The notes under the pieces were generated by a model. The model searched no databases, was not told the origin of the DNA, and saw nothing but the letters and a program-made list of their open reading frames with translations. DNA of 55,066 bases from Sulfurovum sp. UBA4779 (GTDB lineage: Bacteria > Campylobacterota > Campylobacteria > Campylobacterales > Sulfurovaceae): the NCBI GenBank assembly GCA_002403155.1, contig DHHF01000010.1, positions 1 to 55,066 on the forward strand. Direction: 5' to 3'. Below are positions 9,770-18,103 of this stretch, in pieces (position 1 is the first letter of the stretch; each line of letters starts with the position of its first letter). The translations under genes and the position numbers were made by a program.

Positions 9770-9775
9770 ATTATA
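9770..9775 (-). promoter_or_regulatory. Candidate -10 box of the efflux operon
   Basis: TATAAT on the minus strand, about 100 bases upstream of the adaptor gene and directly upstream of the operator pair. No good -35 box is visible, which is common for housekeeping promoters in this phylum. The overlapping plus-strand AT-rich stretch may serve marR. Confidence 0.45.
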
Positions 9776-9819
9776 CAATTGTTAAATTAACGATTATTTC
9801 AAAAAAACAGGGCAAGCAA

Positions 9820-10332
9820 ATGAAAAAAGATATGTTGGCTTTTTTAGAAGAGAAGCACAAGTTTTTAGAAAACAACTTGTATGAACATTATCATCAATAC
9901 AAAACCGTGGTGGATATCGGATTGCCTTTAATGCTTGTCAATAAACTGTTTAATGAAAGAAAAGAAAAGGTATTTACCACAAAATACAACATCTCCTCAT
10001 CGGAATTTGATGTGTTAATGGCGCTGCTGTTCCACGGCAAGCCGATGAGCCCCACCCACTTGTATGAGAGTATGATTTTCTCTTCGGGAGGCATGACAAA
10101 GCTTCTTAAAAAGCTTGAAGAAAAAAAACTTATCCGAAGGATACCCTCCCAAAAAGACAAGAGAAGTTTGCTTGTTGCATTAAACAGAGCAGGCAAAAAG
10201 CTGGCTGCCGATGCGTTTGGCGATATTGTGAAGATCAATATGGAAGTTTTATCTAAGCTGCAAGAAGACGAACAAACTGCACTTGAAAACCTCTTGAAAA
10301 AACTGTTGGCAGAGCTTTCTGAGTCTGAATGA
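9820..10332 (+). CDS. MarR family transcriptional regulator
   Basis: A 170-residue winged-helix protein. The helix-turn-helix region runs from about residue 60 to 95 (SSSEFDVLMALL, then SSGGMTKLLKKLEEKKLI). It is followed by the wing with the family signature PSQKDKRSLLVALNRAGK. Divergent from the RND operon, with the paired palindromes in the 151-base gap, so the likely role is local repressor of the pump released by a ligand. It probably also represses itself. The ligand is unknown. Confidence 0.92.
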   Translation: MKKDMLAFLEEKHKFLENNLYEHYHQYKTVVDIGLPLMLVNKLFNERKEKVFTTKYNISSSEFDVLMALLFHGKPMSPTHLYESMIFSSGGMTKLLKKLEEKKLIRRIPSQKDKRSLLVALNRAGKKLAADAFGDIVKINMEVLSKLQEDEQTALENLLKKLLAELSESE

Positions 10333-10355
10333 TAATCTTTGATGCAGAGATTATC
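10331..10355. terminator. Hairpin between convergent marR and cytochrome genes
   Basis: GATAATCT and AGATTATC form a perfect 8-bp stem around a 9-base loop, starting at the marR stop codon. There is no strong T-run after it. It may act as a weak terminator or a 3'-end stabiliser for marR. Confidence 0.4.
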
Positions 10356-10380
10356 CAAAGAATGCATAGAGCAGCCAAGG

Positions 10381-11487
10381 CTACTCTATCGTAAAATAGC
10401 GTTGTTTTAGAATGGTAAATTTTTTTAACTCATCCTGTGTATCAAGATTGAGATCCTTGAGAACTTCGGGGCTGACAATGTAGTATCCGAGCTGCACTTC
10501 AAGTGTGTCGCCGCTGTGCAGCGCTGTATCGTAGGCTACAATCTTTTTTTCATCGGCTTTGATCATGGTATCAGACACAACGGAATTTGCCAGCCAAGGC
10601 ATGGAGGGTTTATTGTCATAGCCGATTGTTTTAGCAAAGCTGTTTGTTTTGAGTGGAACGGTTTTGCCGCCTCTTATGAGATTGACCCTCAGCTCAACCG
10701 TTCTTAAAGGATGGGTCAAAAGATCGTGGGGGGCTTTGTTTTCGACTGCAATGCTAAAGCCGTTTTTTGTTTTTTCAAAATCCAGCCCAACGTGTTCAGC
10801 CAGCATTTTCGGGTTGTGCCTGGCGCCGGCAAAGCCGTGAAACGCATGTTTTTGTGTTTTTCTGATCGTGGTTGCACTTCCTTTTATTTTTGGCATATGG
10901 CAGGTAATGCAGTTGTTTTCTCTATGTTTCGCACCGCTTTCTTCTGTTTTGCATAGGGTAAATCCCTGCGAATTTTGTCTGTGAGAATGGCATCCCATGC
11001 ATACTTGGCCTGTATAAAATTTTTCATTCGTATAGTCAATATCGTGATACGGAGAACCGACGGTGGTTTTGTTCAAACCGAAAAACGAACTTTCCTGCTT
11101 GTAGGTTACTTTTTGGGATTCTCTGCCTTGTTCGGCCGAAAAAAACGTTTTAGACTCTTTGCTGTAGATGTTGCTGTCGGATTGGGCGTGATGTTCGATG
11201 TTTTGTATGGTATGGCAGGTTGAGCAGGAAATGCCTTGTTGGATCTCTTCTTCGGATGTGCCGTGGGGCGCATGGCATTTTGCGCAGCTGTAGTCACCTT
11301 TTTCTTTGGAGGGATGTTTGTTCCATACTGCTCTATGGATCTCATCGTCATAAAATGATGATTTTTTGTGCATCGAATTTTGAAACTCCTCAACAATGAG
11401 AGGATGGCATTTTTTGCATGTTTGCATTTCAGATTTTGCAAAAAGGAGTGATGAAGCTATGGCTGTAAAAACCAAGATTTTTTTCAT
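10381..11487 (-). CDS. Pentaheme c-type cytochrome (cytochrome c554-like)
   Basis: 368 residues with a Sec signal peptide (about 1-19) and five CxxCH heme-binding motifs: CKKCH 24-28, CAKCH 68-72, CSTCH 88-92, CMGCH 163-167 and CITCH 193-197. The C-terminal half (about 215-368) has no heme motif and looks like a beta-rich domain. A periplasmic electron carrier or oxidoreductase subunit is implied. I cannot name its partner or substrate. AAAGGATC lies before the ATG. An FNR/CRP-like site sits at about -41 relative to a plausible -10, so oxygen or nitrogen-oxide control is likely. Confidence 0.9.
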   Translation of the reverse strand: MKKILVFTAIASSLLFAKSEMQTCKKCHPLIVEEFQNSMHKKSSFYDDEIHRAVWNKHPSKEKGDYSCAKCHAPHGTSEEEIQQGISCSTCHTIQNIEHHAQSDSNIYSKESKTFFSAEQGRESQKVTYKQESSFFGLNKTTVGSPYHDIDYTNEKFYTGQVCMGCHSHRQNSQGFTLCKTEESGAKHRENNCITCHMPKIKGSATTIRKTQKHAFHGFAGARHNPKMLAEHVGLDFEKTKNGFSIAVENKAPHDLLTHPLRTVELRVNLIRGGKTVPLKTNSFAKTIGYDNKPSMPWLANSVVSDTMIKADEKKIVAYDTALHSGDTLEVQLGYYIVSPEVLKDLNLDTQDELKKFTILKQRYFTIE

Positions 11488-11523
11488 ATCAATGATCCTT
11501 TTGATGATAGATTAAATAACGCC

Positions 11524-11529
11524 ATTCTA
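11524..11529 (-). promoter_or_regulatory. Candidate -10 box for the pentaheme cytochrome gene
   Basis: TAGAAT on the minus strand. It places a transcription start near 11517, about 30 bases upstream of the start codon and about 41 bases from the centre of the FNR-like site. Confidence 0.45.
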
Positions 11530-11550
11530 TCTAATATAAAAATATAAATA

Positions 11551-11564
11551 TTGACCTGCATCAA
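11551..11564. promoter_or_regulatory. FNR/CRP-family binding site
   Basis: TTGACCTGCATCAA matches the TTGAT-N4-ATCAA consensus of FNR-like regulators at nine of ten fixed positions. It is centred about 41 bases upstream of the predicted cytochrome start site, the classical activating (class II) position. Which CRP/FNR homologue binds it cannot be told from this window. Confidence 0.6.
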
Positions 11565-11590
11565 TCATAGAATTTTTTGACGCTTGATTG

Positions 11591-11596
11591 TATAAT
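11591..11596 (+). promoter_or_regulatory. Candidate -10 box of the MGMT-like gene
   Basis: TATAAT, 43 bases upstream of the MGMT-like start codon, which itself is preceded by AAAAGGAG. Confidence 0.5.
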
Positions 11597-11639
11597 CACT
11601 TAAAATATGATAGGCTCAAGATAAAAGGAGACAGCCCGG

Positions 11640-11966
11640 ATGGAGAATTCTGATGCAAAATCAACTTTTGGGGAGCAGTGCTATGCGCTTTTAAAACAAG
11701 TTCCCCGAGGGAGAGTTACGACATACCGGGCGATTGCGCATGCAATGGGATGCAAAGCATACCGTGCAGTAGGCCATGCCATGGCGGTTAATCCCAACCC
11801 TGTGATCGTGCCGTGCCATCGCGTGGTTAAAAGTGACGGCACTGTCGGCAACTATACGGGAGAAAAAGGTAAAAAAGAAGCTTTGCTTCAAGAAGAGGGC
11901 ATCCAAATCAAAAAAGGGAAAATAGAAAATTTTTCCGATGTTTTGTTTGATTTTGCCAAAAATTAA
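11640..11966 (+). CDS. MGMT-family methyltransferase domain protein (Ogt C-terminal-like)
   Basis: A 108-residue protein consisting only of the C-terminal, DNA-binding and active-site domain of O6-alkylguanine-DNA alkyltransferases. It contains RGRVTTYRAIA (helix-turn-helix region, 23-33) and the acceptor motif PCHRV with Cys59. The N-terminal domain of full-length Ogt is absent. Because Cys is kept (alkyltransferase-like Atl proteins replace it), direct dealkylation is possible. AAAAGGAG precedes the ATG. It stands alone, divergent from the cytochrome gene and convergent with the ABC-F gene. Confidence 0.88.
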   Translation: MENSDAKSTFGEQCYALLKQVPRGRVTTYRAIAHAMGCKAYRAVGHAMAVNPNPVIVPCHRVVKSDGTVGNYTGEKGKKEALLQEEGIQIKKGKIENFSDVLFDFAKN

Positions 11967-12008
11967 AAAGTATCTCTTTCAGCCAAAATAGAACCGTTTA
12001 TACAATTT

Positions 12009-13844
12009 TCATGCAAGTTCTTCAAGTTTGGCTTCATAGTGTGCGGCAATTTCATCATATTTTTTGCTTGCTGCTTCAAGCTGTACAAAATGGTCGTCTA
12101 TCTCTTTTTGTGTTTTGGCGATCAGTTGTGAAAACTCTATGATATGAGAGTTGTTTCCTTCTTTGGACGCTTTTTCAAGTGCGCTTGTTTGTTCATGAAG
12201 GAGATTTTCAAGTGTCATAATTTTTTCCTCATGGTGTTCCATTTTCTTTTTGTACGGGGCACTTTCTTTGCTCTTTTCTTGGATAAGCGCCGTTCTGAGT
12301 TTTTTGCGCTCTTTTTTGTCAAATTTCGGTTTTGTTTTTTGAGATTTGCTTTGCTGCTCTTCCTCTTCCCAGCCTATCTTTTCAAGGAAATCCTCATAGC
12401 CCCCGTCAAAATATTCCGCTCTGTCTTCATGGAAAATGATAAGCGAATCAGCCAAACGGCGAAGAAGCATTTCAGAGTGGGTCACGATAATGACTGACCC
12501 CTCAAAAGATTCGACAGCATTGCAAAGGGCATCTATGGATTGCATGTCAAGGTGGTTTGTAGGCTCATCAAGCAGCAGCAGATTGGCGGGTGTGGCGATG
12601 ATTTTGCCAAGCATCACACGGCTCCGCTCACCTCCCGAAAGCACCTCTATTTTTTTTTCGGCCAATTCGCCGCCAAACATCATCGTCCCGCAAATGCCTC
12701 TTACCTGAGCAATGCCGAGTTTTTTGTCTACCCCGCTTATTTCTTCTATAATGGTGTTTTGCGTATTCAGCCTTTCGATATTGGTTTGCCCAAAATGGGC
12801 CATCACAGTAGAAGGATGAAGCGTGATTTCTCCTTGTTGTTTAGGGAGTTCGCCTGCAATATAATTGAGCAACGTAGATTTTCCTTTACCGTTTTTTCCG
12901 ATAATGGCCAAACATTTTCCGTTTTCCAAAACAAAAGACAGATGATTAAAAAGAAGCGTGCTCGGGTCGTATCCAAACCCCAAATTTTCTGCACGAAGTG
13001 TGACTTTTGCAGGTGTTTCTTTATAGTTAAAGCAAAAAGCAAGGGATGCTTCGTTTTCCAAACTGTCCATCTCTTCCATTTTTTCAAGTGCTTTTACTTT
13101 GGATTGCGCAAGGGTTGCAGTAGAAGCCCTTGCTTTGTTCCTTGCGATAAACTCTTCAAGTTCTTTGCGTTTTTTTTCCTGATTGAGTCTGGTTTTTTCA
13201 TAAGTTTCATCCTGCAGGGCCAAGGTTTCTTCATACTTTTTTGTATCACCTTTGACGATATGAAGCCCTTTGCGCTGTATACCCACCGTATGCGTAGTTA
13301 CACTGTCCATAAAATCGCGATCATGCGTAATAAGTATCACTTCCCCCTCAAAATCGCGAATGAACTGCTTAAGCCACCGAAGAGAAAGGATATCCAAATA
13401 GTTGGTCGGCTCATCCAGCAAAAGCATATTGGGCTCGGTGGCAAGAAGTTTGGCCAGGTTGATGCGTATTTGATAGCCCCCGGAAAAACTTAAAGGATTT
13501 TTGTCCAGGTCTTCTGCACTAAAACCCAATCCGAAAAGAATTTTCTCTACTTTATAAAAGTTGTACTGCTCCTCTTCGCTGAGTACTTGCGCACACTCTT
13601 CGCGTACGGTGGGTTTGGTAAATTGAAGATGCTGGCGAAGCGTTCCGATGCGATAGTTTTTAGGAATGACAATCTCTCCCTCATCGTAGTGCTCTTCTCC
13701 TAGGATGATTTTAAAAAGTGTGGATTTGCCTATACCGTTGCGTCCGACAAGGCCGATTTTTTGGCCATGGGAAACTTTGAGAGTAAGGTTTTTAAAAAGA
13801 ACTTGCGTGCCAAAGCTTTTGGAAAGATTGGTTAGTTGTATCAT
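12009..13844 (-). CDS. ABC-F family ATPase (Uup-like)
   Basis: About 611 residues with two ABC ATPase domains and no membrane segments. Walker A motifs are GRNGIGKST (near 34-42) and GKNGKGKST. Signature motifs are LSFSGGYQIRIN-like and LSGGERSRVML, and the Walker B segments end DEPTNYLD and DEPTNHLD. An inter-domain linker of charged helices and a C-terminal coiled coil of roughly 100 residues resemble Uup. ABC-F proteins act on the ribosome as translation factors or antibiotic protection factors. This one looks like the housekeeping Uup/YbiT type. I took the ATG at 13844 (MIQLTNLSKSFG) since homologues start there. The 15-residue upstream extension is doubtful. Confidence 0.92.
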   Translation of the reverse strand: MIQLTNLSKSFGTQVLFKNLTLKVSHGQKIGLVGRNGIGKSTLFKIILGEEHYDEGEIVIPKNYRIGTLRQHLQFTKPTVREECAQVLSEEEQYNFYKVEKILFGLGFSAEDLDKNPLSFSGGYQIRINLAKLLATEPNMLLLDEPTNYLDILSLRWLKQFIRDFEGEVILITHDRDFMDSVTTHTVGIQRKGLHIVKGDTKKYEETLALQDETYEKTRLNQEKKRKELEEFIARNKARASTATLAQSKVKALEKMEEMDSLENEASLAFCFNYKETPAKVTLRAENLGFGYDPSTLLFNHLSFVLENGKCLAIIGKNGKGKSTLLNYIAGELPKQQGEITLHPSTVMAHFGQTNIERLNTQNTIIEEISGVDKKLGIAQVRGICGTMMFGGELAEKKIEVLSGGERSRVMLGKIIATPANLLLLDEPTNHLDMQSIDALCNAVESFEGSVIIVTHSEMLLRRLADSLIIFHEDRAEYFDGGYEDFLEKIGWEEEEQQSKSQKTKPKFDKKERKKLRTALIQEKSKESAPYKKKMEHHEEKIMTLENLLHEQTSALEKASKEGNNSHIIEFSQLIAKTQKEIDDHFVQLEAASKKYDEIAAHYEAKLEELA

Positions 13845-13926
13845 CGGGCATCCATTTGCAGAAGAAGATTTTAGCGAAATTATACCCAAAAAAGTCCGGT
13901 AACATTTTATACAATAAGGGGAGGGA

Positions 13927-14508
13927 TTATTTTTCTCCCCCGTTGATCATCGCAGAGACGATGCCTTTGTCTTTTGCCAGTTCGGCGGCAACCACGCCTA
14001 TGATATGGGCCGGAACAAAGATGAGTATAACATTGTATGCTAATTCATGTCCTTCTTCTAAAAATTCAACGGTCTCTTTAAGCAATCCGAGCTCTTCATG
14101 AAACACCATCAATAACCCGGTGATGCTCATAAAAACAATGATCGCATATACCCCCAGATAGCCTATTTTTACGATTTTGTCATGAAGCGTTTGTTCATTG
14201 AAGTTTTTATAGTTTTCTTTGCCGCTTTGGGTAAAAAAAAGTATCATCCTCCAGACTATCAAGATAGCCAAAGCATACCCCAGAAGAATATGCCACTCCC
14301 ACATCGGCGCGCGAATCGCCTTGGCAATTTTAACCGCTTCTTCAGGAGCGATATCGATATTGATTGCAGAAAGTTTTGTGATAAGCAATTCACTATTGGC
14401 ACGCCAGCTTAAAAACGTTTTTCGCAAAAACACAGTACCCAGCAACCCCATTATGACAAATGCATTGATCCAATGCCACACTCTAAAATCTATACGCCAT
14501 TTTTGCAC
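13927..14508 (-). CDS. Cytochrome b561-type diheme membrane protein
   Basis: A 193-residue integral membrane protein of the Ni-hydrogenase/b561 cytochrome family. Four membrane helices carry candidate heme ligands: His in RVWHWINAF (about 12), WEWHILLGY (about 73), EEGHELAYN and the last-helix PAHIIGV. It would pass electrons between quinone and a periplasmic partner. No dehydrogenase subunit lies next to it. The pentaheme cytochrome at 10381 is the only other redox gene nearby and is separated by two unrelated genes. It is divergent from the PepD-like gene. Confidence 0.85.
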   Translation of the reverse strand: MQKWRIDFRVWHWINAFVIMGLLGTVFLRKTFLSWRANSELLITKLSAINIDIAPEEAVKIAKAIRAPMWEWHILLGYALAILIVWRMILFFTQSGKENYKNFNEQTLHDKIVKIGYLGVYAIIVFMSITGLLMVFHEELGLLKETVEFLEEGHELAYNVILIFVPAHIIGVVAAELAKDKGIVSAMINGGEK

Positions 14509-14638
14509 GAGACAGCTCCTTTTTGTTTAGTATAGTTGTAGTATAGCACAAAAAAGAAAAACCAATCATATATTTTGAGCGATATGCTAAGAGAGATTCC
14601 TCAAAATATACTATAATGCATTTAAAAAAGAGAAAGCT

Positions 14639-15916
14639 ATGTCAAACATCATAGAGCATTTTGAAGTCCTTGCTCAAATCCCTCATTGCAGTAAAATGGC
14701 AGATAGATTGTTTGAATTTTTGGTTGAGTTTGCCAAAAGCAGAGGCTATGGCGTACAAACGGATCAGGCCAAAAATATTTTGATCGCCAAAGGCAATCCG
14801 AGTTTGTGCCTGCAGGCGCATTATGATATGGTGTGCATGGGAAGGGCGCCTGCTATTGAAACGTACATCGAAAAAGGATGGATGAAGGCAAAAGAGGCTT
14901 CTTTGGGCGCGGATAACGGCATGGCAATCGCCATGATGATGGAGCTGATGGACAGAGGAGAGTCGTTAGAGTTTTTGATCACTTCCGATGAGGAGATAGG
15001 GCTGATCGGTGCCAATGCGGTTGCCTTTAATCTGCAAAGCAAATACATGCTCAATCTTGACAGCGAAGAGGAAGCGGAAGTTTGCATAGGGTGTGCCGGC
15101 GGCATAGACATTACTGCCGTTTTCCGGGATGCCTATATTGAAGGCAGAGGAAAGTGCTATGAAGTTTCTGTCAAAAGCTTGCCCGGAGGGCATTCAGGGG
15201 TAGATATTGACAAAGGCATTCCGTCGGCGATCAAAGTCTTGGGGGCATATCTGCACGAGAAGGGGGTGGTTCAGCTGGCCGGTTTTCATGCCGGGGAGCG
15301 CCGTAACTCTATCCCTGCCAATGCGTTGGCCATTGTTTACTCTGAAAAGACATTAGAAAACAAAGGGGATGTCAATGTCAGAGAAGTTGAGGGAGCGCCA
15401 AAGATACTCAAAACAGGAGCCCGGCTTTTAGAGTTTATTCATCGCTTTAAACATGGCGTCCATAGACAAAACAAAGAGTTTGGCATCCCCGATACAAGCA
15501 TCAACCTTGCATTGATCCATACCGATGAAAAGGGAGGTATCCTGATCGAAACGAGTGCAAGGGCCATGAGCGCAAAAGGACTGAAAGAAATATCCCATGA
15601 AGCGGTGCAGCTGTTTGAATCATACGGCTTTGATGCGAAGCTCGAAGAAAAATATCCTTCATGGAAACCTGAAGTAAGCGAATTTACAAAACTTGTCGGC
15701 AAAGAGATGCAAAGCGTATTTGGCAAAGCCAAAATGATGGCCATCCATGCAGGGCTGGAGTGCGGGGTGATTGCTAAAAAATATCCCCATATCAAGTTTG
15801 CTTCTATGGGGCCAACCATCCGGTACCCCCATTCAACGCGGGAGACAGTCAACCTGAAATCCGTAGAAAACACTTTCAAGGTATTGTTGGAAATAATCGA
15901 TAAGGCAGGGAACTAA
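14639..15916 (+). CDS. pepD: M20-family aminoacyl-histidine dipeptidase (PepD-like)
   Basis: 425 residues with the M20 zinc peptidase layout. Metal and catalytic residues are visible in LQAHYDMVC (about 58-66), GADNGMAIAM (about 94-103), TSDEEIGLIGA (about 118-128) and SGVDID. The lid domain occupies the middle. Its start MSNIIEHFEVLAQIPH resembles PepD proteins (usually about 480 residues), so it is somewhat short. The role is cytosolic dipeptide hydrolysis. The stop overlaps the convergent nth stop by four bases. Confidence 0.88.
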   Translation: MSNIIEHFEVLAQIPHCSKMADRLFEFLVEFAKSRGYGVQTDQAKNILIAKGNPSLCLQAHYDMVCMGRAPAIETYIEKGWMKAKEASLGADNGMAIAMMMELMDRGESLEFLITSDEEIGLIGANAVAFNLQSKYMLNLDSEEEAEVCIGCAGGIDITAVFRDAYIEGRGKCYEVSVKSLPGGHSGVDIDKGIPSAIKVLGAYLHEKGVVQLAGFHAGERRNSIPANALAIVYSEKTLENKGDVNVREVEGAPKILKTGARLLEFIHRFKHGVHRQNKEFGIPDTSINLALIHTDEKGGILIETSARAMSAKGLKEISHEAVQLFESYGFDAKLEEKYPSWKPEVSEFTKLVGKEMQSVFGKAKMMAIHAGLECGVIAKKYPHIKFASMGPTIRYPHSTRETVNLKSVENTFKVLLEIIDKAGN

Positions 15917-16563
15917 ACTTTGAAAGTCGCTTTGCTTTTGCAGTAGGCTTCAAGGAAACAGCCTTCGCATTCAGGCTTAAGCGCTTTGCATCGGTAGCGC
16001 CCAAACAGTACCATTGCCTGATGAAGCCGATGCAGGTCGGTTTTAAAAATTTTATTTAAATCCTCTTCTGTTTTTAGTGCCGTTTTTGCTTGGCTTAAAC
16101 CCAGACGGTGCGCCACTCGAAATACGTGGGTATCTACTGCCATGAGGTTTGCACCGGTATATTCTATCATCACGACATTGGCGGTCTTTTGCCCTACGCC
16201 TGCAAGCTTGACCAGCTCTTTTTGCTCCAGAGGGATTTCCCCGTTGTAGTTTTCTACGATCCTTTGCGCCATTTTGATGAGGTTGTTGGCTTTATTGTTG
16301 AAAAAAGAGCAGGTGTTGATATGGGACTTTACCTCTTCAAGGTCTGCATTTGCCAGGCTGGCAGGATCGGGATAGGCTTCAAAAAAAGCCGGAGTAATCA
16401 TGTTGACACGTTTATCGGTGCATTGGGCCGAAAGCATCACGCATACAAGCAGTTCATAGAGATTTCGGTAGTGCAGTTCTGTGACGCTGTTTGGATAGTG
16501 TTCCAAAAAAAGAGCTTTGATCGCTTCAGCTTCTTTTTTGGTTGCTTTTTTTATTTTTGCCAT
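15913..16563 (-). CDS. nth: Endonuclease III
   Basis: 216 residues. The helix-hairpin-helix LAGVGQKTANVV carries the catalytic Lys126, and VDTHVFRV carries Asp144. The C-terminal iron-sulfur motif C-X6-C-X2-C-X5-C is intact at Cys192, 199, 202 and 208. It removes oxidised pyrimidines from DNA and cleaves abasic sites. Full-length for the family. Convergent and overlapping by four bases with the peptidase gene. Confidence 0.97.
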   Translation of the reverse strand: MAKIKKATKKEAEAIKALFLEHYPNSVTELHYRNLYELLVCVMLSAQCTDKRVNMITPAFFEAYPDPASLANADLEEVKSHINTCSFFNNKANNLIKMAQRIVENYNGEIPLEQKELVKLAGVGQKTANVVMIEYTGANLMAVDTHVFRVAHRLGLSQAKTALKTEEDLNKIFKTDLHRLHQAMVLFGRYRCKALKPECEGCFLEAYCKSKATFKV

Positions 16564-16697
16564 CGTGATATTGCCTTAAGCATATAATTTTTTATCAAGA
16601 TCATATCAAAAACAAAGTAAGAATATTGCCTGTTAAGCATTGATTTACCCAATAGGGTTATACTTCTTTGAAAAAATAAACCAGTAAGGATTAAACT

Positions 16698-17543
16698 ATG
16701 TTAAAATTTGCCAAAACCTCATTGATAGCCGTAAGCATTACGGTTACTTCTCTTTGCGCTTCAGATATTTTGGTTACGGTTAACGGTAAAAACATTACAA
16801 AGCAGGATGCCGAAATGTTCGTCAATGCCACTGCTCCCAATGCGCACTATTCGCAGCTGAGCAAACCGCAGCAAGATTTGATCAAGGAACGGTTGATCGA
16901 AAAAGTACTTTTTATGCAGCTTGCGCAAGAAGAAGGCATCGATAAAAAACCCGAATTTGCAATGAATATGGAAAAAATAAAAGAGGAGCTTCTTGTCAAT
17001 ATGTGGATGAAATCCCAAATGGACAATGCAGTCGTGAGCGATAGCGAAGCTAAAGAGTTTTATGATAAAAATACGGAAAAATTCATACAGGAAGATTCTG
17101 CGCATGCCAGACATATATTGCTAAAAACAGAAAAAGAAGCACAAGCGGTCATTGACGAGTTAAAAAATTTAAAAAATGATGCATTAAAAACAAAATTTAT
17201 AGAATTGGCCAAAACAAAATCCGCCGATCCTGCAGGCTCTAACGGAGGCGATCTCGGAACGTTTACAAAAGAGCAGATGGTGCCGGAGTTTTCCAAAGCG
17301 GTATGGGAATTGGAAGTGGGAAAAATAACGATGCAGCCGGTAAAAACCCAATTTGGATATCACGTGATCTATCTTGAAGAAAAATCAGATGCAAAACCGA
17401 TACCTTATGAAGAAGTGAAAGATAAAATTATCATATCTCTAAAGCAGCAGCAATTTAACAACAAAATTACGGAAGTGGCAAAAGAATTAAAAAGCAAAGC
17501 AAAAATCGTTGATATGTCAAACGAAACCAATACCACAAAATAG
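16698..17543 (+). CDS. Periplasmic peptidyl-prolyl isomerase/chaperone, PEB4-type (SurA/PpiC-like)
   Basis: 281 residues: Sec signal peptide ending near LCA (about 20-22), a SurA-like N-terminal chaperone domain, then a parvulin domain (about 135-230) with HARHILLKT, GGDLGTFTKEQMVPEF and TQFGYHVIYLEE. This is the layout of Campylobacter PEB4, a chaperone for outer-membrane proteins. AAGGA precedes the ATG. The next gene encodes a shorter relative with the same N-terminal domain but no parvulin domain. Confidence 0.92.
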   Translation: MLKFAKTSLIAVSITVTSLCASDILVTVNGKNITKQDAEMFVNATAPNAHYSQLSKPQQDLIKERLIEKVLFMQLAQEEGIDKKPEFAMNMEKIKEELLVNMWMKSQMDNAVVSDSEAKEFYDKNTEKFIQEDSAHARHILLKTEKEAQAVIDELKNLKNDALKTKFIELAKTKSADPAGSNGGDLGTFTKEQMVPEFSKAVWELEVGKITMQPVKTQFGYHVIYLEEKSDAKPIPYEEVKDKIIISLKQQQFNNKITEVAKELKSKAKIVDMSNETNTTK

Positions 17544-17604
17544 TTAATCAATTATTTATCATTATTGGATAAAATTTCACAACTTATTAATCAAGGATTA
17601 TGCG

Positions 17605-18087
17605 ATGAAAAAACTTTTGACAACGGCGGGATTGGTTTTAATGTTGGGTGCCACAGCAGTATCTGCAAAAAATGCAGGTACGGTAAATGGGATGGCAATC
17701 ACGGTAGATGAGGCAAACAAAGCGCTTAAAGTGCTTACAAAGGGAAAAATGACATGGGATAAGCTTCCAAAGGACGGCAGAAACCAGTTGATTCATATGA
17801 TGGCACCGAGCAAATTGGTGGCAGCGGCATCAAAAAAAGAGTTAACAGAGAAAGAAAAAGAAGCAGCGCTTTCAGGTTTCTGGATGCAAAAAAAGATGTC
17901 AAAAGTAAATGTGTCCGATCAAGAAGCAAAACAAGCATACGACAAAATAGTCAAAGCGGCAAAAGAAGCAAAAAGCAAAGAAAAAATACCGGCATTTGAC
18001 ACAGTAAAAAACAATATCAAAATGCAGCTTAGACAGGAAAAAGTGGTAACCGGCCTTATGAAAAATGCAAAGATCAATGTAAATTAA
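17605..18087 (+). CDS. SurA-N-like periplasmic protein without isomerase domain
   Basis: 160 residues with a clear signal peptide (cleaved near VSA, about 20-22), then GTVNGMAITVDEANKAL, which parallels the N-terminal domain of the preceding PEB4-type protein. The rest is basic and helical, as in SurA chaperone modules. The parvulin domain is missing. I infer a small periplasmic chaperone or holdase arisen by duplication and loss. No function is proven. It sits 61 bases after the PEB4-type gene and 16 bases before the aldolase gene. Confidence 0.75.
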   Translation: MKKLLTTAGLVLMLGATAVSAKNAGTVNGMAITVDEANKALKVLTKGKMTWDKLPKDGRNQLIHMMAPSKLVAAASKKELTEKEKEAALSGFWMQKKMSKVNVSDQEAKQAYDKIVKAAKEAKSKEKIPAFDTVKNNIKMQLRQEKVVTGLMKNAKINVN

Positions 18088-18103
18088 GCAAAGGAAATAA
18101 GCC

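Noticed and set aside
12540..13493. 317-codon plus-strand frame
   Set aside because: It is antisense to the ABC-F gene, with Phe/Cys/His-rich composition and no domain. A shadow of the real gene.
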